A DNA stretch of 8,141 bases from Oscillospiraceae bacterium (GTDB taxonomy: Bacteria > Bacillota > Clostridia > Oscillospirales > QAMX01), in the NCBI GenBank assembly GCA_902772625.1, contig CACYBP010000340.1, forward strand, positions 1 to 8,141, in the 5' to 3' direction. The stretch's first letter is position 1, and each line of letters starts with the position of its first letter. The position numbers and the translations under genes are program-made. The notes beneath the pieces were generated by a model. That model was not told where the DNA came from and searched no databases. It saw nothing but the letters and a program-made list of their open reading frames with translations. Shown in pieces: positions 6,713-8,141 of the stretch.

Positions 6713-7168
6713 GTGAAAACGCCTCTGAACAAAGATCAGTTCATCCAGATCAATATCGTCGTCCGCGATATCGAGGACGCGGTGAAGGGCTGGTCGGCCC
6801 TGCTCGGCCGGGACGACCTCAAGATCGAAGACCGCCATCTCGAAGGCGGCGAGAACTACACCTACCGGGGGAAGCCGGTCTCCTGCGACCTCAAGGTCTG
6901 CGACATCGACATGGGTTCCTTCGTCATCGAGCTTCACGAGCCCGCCGGCGGCGAGAGCAGCTTTCAGGAGTTTCTCGAAAGGCACGGCAACGGCGTCCAC
7001 CATCTGGGCTTCGAGGTCGGGGGCAGCCGCGATCAGGTGATCGCCGACCTGAAGGAAGCCGGGTACGACGTGAACCGCACCCTCGGCATCTACCCCGGAA
7101 GCAGCTGGACCATCGTGGATTCCGAGGACCGCCTCGGCGTCAATCTGAATATCAAGCCGCGCCGCTGA
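6713..7168 (+). CDS. VOC family (glyoxalase/epimerase-fold) protein
   Basis: The 151-residue protein has the two beta-alpha-beta-beta-beta modules of the vicinal oxygen chelate superfamily, closest in look to glyoxalase I and methylmalonyl-CoA epimerase. Module one runs from FIQINIVVRDIEDAVKGW (10-27) to FVIELHEP (70-77); module two from GVHHLGFEV (94-102) to GVNLNI (142-147). The family's usual metal ligands are His, Glu or Gln, His and Glu. Here the expected positions hold Q12, E73, H96 or H97, and N146, so the first and last are changed and metal binding is uncertain. The start is GTG at 6713, with AAGGAG (6699-6704) 8 nt upstream. The gene has its own promoter and terminator and lies upstream of pckA. 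No partner of a methylmalonyl-CoA pathway is in the window, so the epimerase role is not supported by context. It is likely cytosolic and a dimer, as in the family. Confidence 0.86.
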   Translation: MKTPLNKDQFIQINIVVRDIEDAVKGWSALLGRDDLKIEDRHLEGGENYTYRGKPVSCDLKVCDIDMGSFVIELHEPAGGESSFQEFLERHGNGVHHLGFEVGGSRDQVIADLKEAGYDVNRTLGIYPGSSWTIVDSEDRLGVNLNIKPRR

Positions 7169-7201
7169 CCGTTCTCCGGTCCGCCGGGTCTCTCATTCGG
7201 C

Positions 7202-7225
7202 TTTTTCCCCGCGCTTTGGGAAAAA
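7202..7225. repeat. T/A-flanked 8-bp hairpin after the VOC gene
   Basis: TTTTTCCC (7202-7209) pairs exactly with GGGAAAAA (7218-7225) around an 8-nt loop. Its T and A tracts are inside the stem, so it is not a standard terminator by itself, and no T-run follows. It may act with the GC hairpin 8 nt downstream. Confidence 0.5.
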
Positions 7226-7232
7226 AGACGGG

Positions 7233-7258
7233 ACTCGCCCGCTTTTCGCGGGAGTTTT
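7233..7258 (+). terminator. Probable terminator of the VOC gene
   Basis: CCCGC (7238-7242) pairs with GCGGG (7248-7252), extended by ACT/AGT across a 2-nt bulge (CG at 7236-7237), and TTTT follows immediately. The loop is TTTTC. It lies about 65 nt after the VOC stop and 37 nt before the pckA -35 box, so it should separate the two transcripts. Confidence 0.6.
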
Positions 7259-7294
7259 CGGCTACAATTTTTCAAAGAAAGCGGCTTCTGTCGA

Positions 7295-7323
7295 TTGATA
7301 ATTTCCCGGAATTATGGTATAGT
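7295..7323 (+). promoter_or_regulatory. Sigma-A promoter of pckA
   Basis: TTGATA (7295-7300, five of six matches) and TATAGT (7318-7323, five of six) are separated by the optimal 17 bp. The start is expected near 7330, giving a leader of about 80 nt. A strong promoter fits a highly expressed central metabolism gene. Confidence 0.8.
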
Positions 7324-7334
7324 AGGAGTATCTG

Positions 7335-7381
7335 GTGAAGGCTGGATTCCGGCCTTTCCGCGCGAAGAGCGCGGACTTCAC
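7335..7381 (+). promoter_or_regulatory. Structured 5' leader of pckA, possible three-way junction
   Basis: Three helices can form together. P1 pairs GTGAAG (7335-7340) with CTTCAC (7376-7381). P2 pairs GCTGG (7341-7345) with CCGGC (7349-7353), including one T-G wobble. P3 pairs TCCGCGC (7357-7363) with GCGCGGA (7369-7375) around the loop GAAGA. P3 abuts P1 with no linker, and a CTT linker joins P2 to P3. In a competing fold P2 grows to 8 bp (7338-7345 with 7349-7356), which breaks P1. CCTTT at 7353-7357 could also pair with GAAGG of the ribosome site (7395-7399). No terminator T-run follows, so any control would act on translation or stability. I do not recognise a known riboswitch class. Confidence 0.45.
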
Positions 7382-7409
7382 GAACTCAAAGAAAGAAGGT
7401 ACTTGATCC

Positions 7410-8141
7410 ATGAAAAACGTCGATCTTGCCAAGTACGGCATCACCGGCACCACGGAAATCGTCTACAATCCGTCCTACGAGCTCCTGTTCAAAGACGAGA
7501 TGGAGCCGTCTCTCGAGGGATACGAGAAGGGTACGCTCACCGAACTGGGCGCCGTCAACGTCATGACCGGCATCTACACCGGCCGTTCCCCGAAAGACAA
7601 GTATATCGTCATGGATGAAAACTCCAGGAACACCGTGTGGTGGACCTCCGACGAATACAAGAACGACAACCACCCCATGTCCGAGGCCGTCTGGGCCGAG
7701 GTCAAGGCCCTTGCCCAGAAAGAGCTCTCCGGCAAGAAGCTTTACGTCGTCGACGCGTTCTGCGGCGCGAACAAGGACACCCGCATGGCGGTCCGCTTCG
7801 TGATGGAAGTCGCCTGGCAGGCTCACTTCGTCACCAACATGTTCATCCGTCCCACCGAAGAAGAAAAGGCTTCCTTCGAGCCTGACTTCGTCGTCTACTG
7901 CGCCTCCAAGGCCAAGGTGGAAAACTTCAAGGAGCTGGGCCTCAATTCCGAGACCTGCGTCGCCTTCAACATCACCAGCCGCGAACAGGTCATTCTGAAC
8001 ACCTGGTACGGCGGCGAGATGAAGAAGGGCATGTTCTCCATGATGAACTACTACCTGCCGCTCCAGGGCATCGCTTCGATGCACTGCTCCGCCAACACGG
8101 ATATGAACGGCGAGAACACCGCGATCTTCTTCGGTCTGTCC
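7410..8141 (+). CDS. pckA: Phosphoenolpyruvate carboxykinase (ATP), 5' part
   Basis: The enzyme interconverts oxaloacetate plus ATP with phosphoenolpyruvate, CO2 and ADP. In anaerobic fermenters it often runs in the carboxylating, ATP-forming direction; in others it serves gluconeogenesis. The frame stays open from the ATG to the window end, giving 244 residues of the usual 530 or so. It carries [10 protein letters not shown] (56-65), with R59 equivalent to the oxaloacetate-binding Arg65 of E. coli Pck. It also carries [20 protein letters not shown] (199-218), with metal and substrate lysines at 205-206, and SMHCSAN (223-229) with active-site H225. The visible sequence ends at FFGLS, immediately before the expected GTGKTTLS P-loop. 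AGAAGG (7394-7399) lies 10 nt before the start. Lysine codons are almost all AAG and isoleucine almost all ATC, a bias suggesting high expression. The cytosolic, single-gene layout is normal; truncation is only by the window edge. Confidence 0.97.
   Translation, partial: MKNVDLAKYGITGTTEIVYNPSYELLFKDEMEPSLEGYEKGTLTELGAVNVMTGIYTGRSPKDKYIVMDENSRNTVWWTSDEYKNDNHPMSEAVWAEVKALAQKELSGKKLYVVDAFCGANKDTRMAVRFVMEVAWQAHFVTNMFIRPTEEEKASFEPDFVVYCASKAKVENFKELGLNSETCVAFNITSREQVILNTWYGGEMKKGMFSMMNYYLPLQGIASMHCSANTDMNGENTAIFFGLS

Noticed and set aside
5880..6716. A 278-codon plus-strand open frame opposite the beta-propeller gene
   Set aside because: Antisense shadow; it crosses the divergent promoter region and ends in low-complexity Lys/Glu sequence.
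7263..7268. TACAAT as a second -10 box upstream of the pckA promoter
   Set aside because: No -35 box or TG extension at suitable spacing, and the promoter at 7295-7323 is far better.
7386..8084. A 232-codon minus-strand open frame opposite pckA
   Set aside because: It mirrors the pckA codons (DV/HV-rich translation) and pckA itself is unmistakable.
1..8141. Mobile elements, CRISPR repeats, tRNA or rRNA genes
   Set aside because: No direct-repeat arrays, transposase-like proteins, terminal repeats or tRNA-like cloverleafs were seen on reading both strands.

Overview
The window is GC-rich, densely coded bacterial DNA. The 5' part of an ATP-type phosphoenolpyruvate carboxykinase gene (pckA) reads like the gut Clostridia/Lachnospiraceae type. 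The other signals fit a GC-rich Firmicute of the class Clostridia: strong AGGAGG-type ribosome sites, sigma-A promoters of the TTGACA/TATAAT kind, and a GldA/GldF/GldG-type ABC exporter with a DUF4340 partner. This placement is inferred from protein sequence recalled from memory, not from a search. There are no mobile elements, tRNA or rRNA genes, CRISPR arrays or integration scars; the region looks like ordinary chromosome.

Layout: (1) 1-222 is non-coding. It holds a possible terminator from a gene left of the window, an inverted repeat, and a strong promoter (TTGACA, 18 bp, TACAAT). (2) 223-765 (+) encodes a PaaI-like hotdog thioesterase, closed by a strong terminator at 799-838. (3) 844-5523 (-) is a tightly coupled four-gene operon, transcribed right to left: ABC ATPase, six-to-eight-span permease, GldG-like membrane-anchored protein, DUF4340 membrane-anchored protein. 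Every junction overlaps or is 2 nt apart. (4) 5661-6521 (-) encodes a cytoplasmic TolB-like (PD40) beta-propeller with its own promoter and a probable weak terminator. (5) 6522-6712 is a divergent promoter region. (6) 6713-7168 (+) encodes a VOC (glyoxalase/epimerase fold) protein with unusual residues at the expected metal-ligand positions. (7) 7169-7409 is non-coding, with a terminator, a clear pckA promoter and a structured pckA leader. (8) 7410-8141 (+) encodes the first 244 codons of pckA, cut by the window edge just before the ATP-binding P-loop.

The four exporter genes very probably form one envelope complex: ATPase and permease drive it, and two proteins present large extracytoplasmic domains. 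Its substrate is not known. The remaining genes (thioesterase, propeller, VOC protein, pckA) are separate transcription units with no obvious shared pathway. No clearly new system was found. The items most worth a second look are the branched RNA fold in the pckA leader, the VOC ligand substitutions, the non-gliding GldAFG plus DUF4340 operon, and an extended -10 module shared by three promoters.
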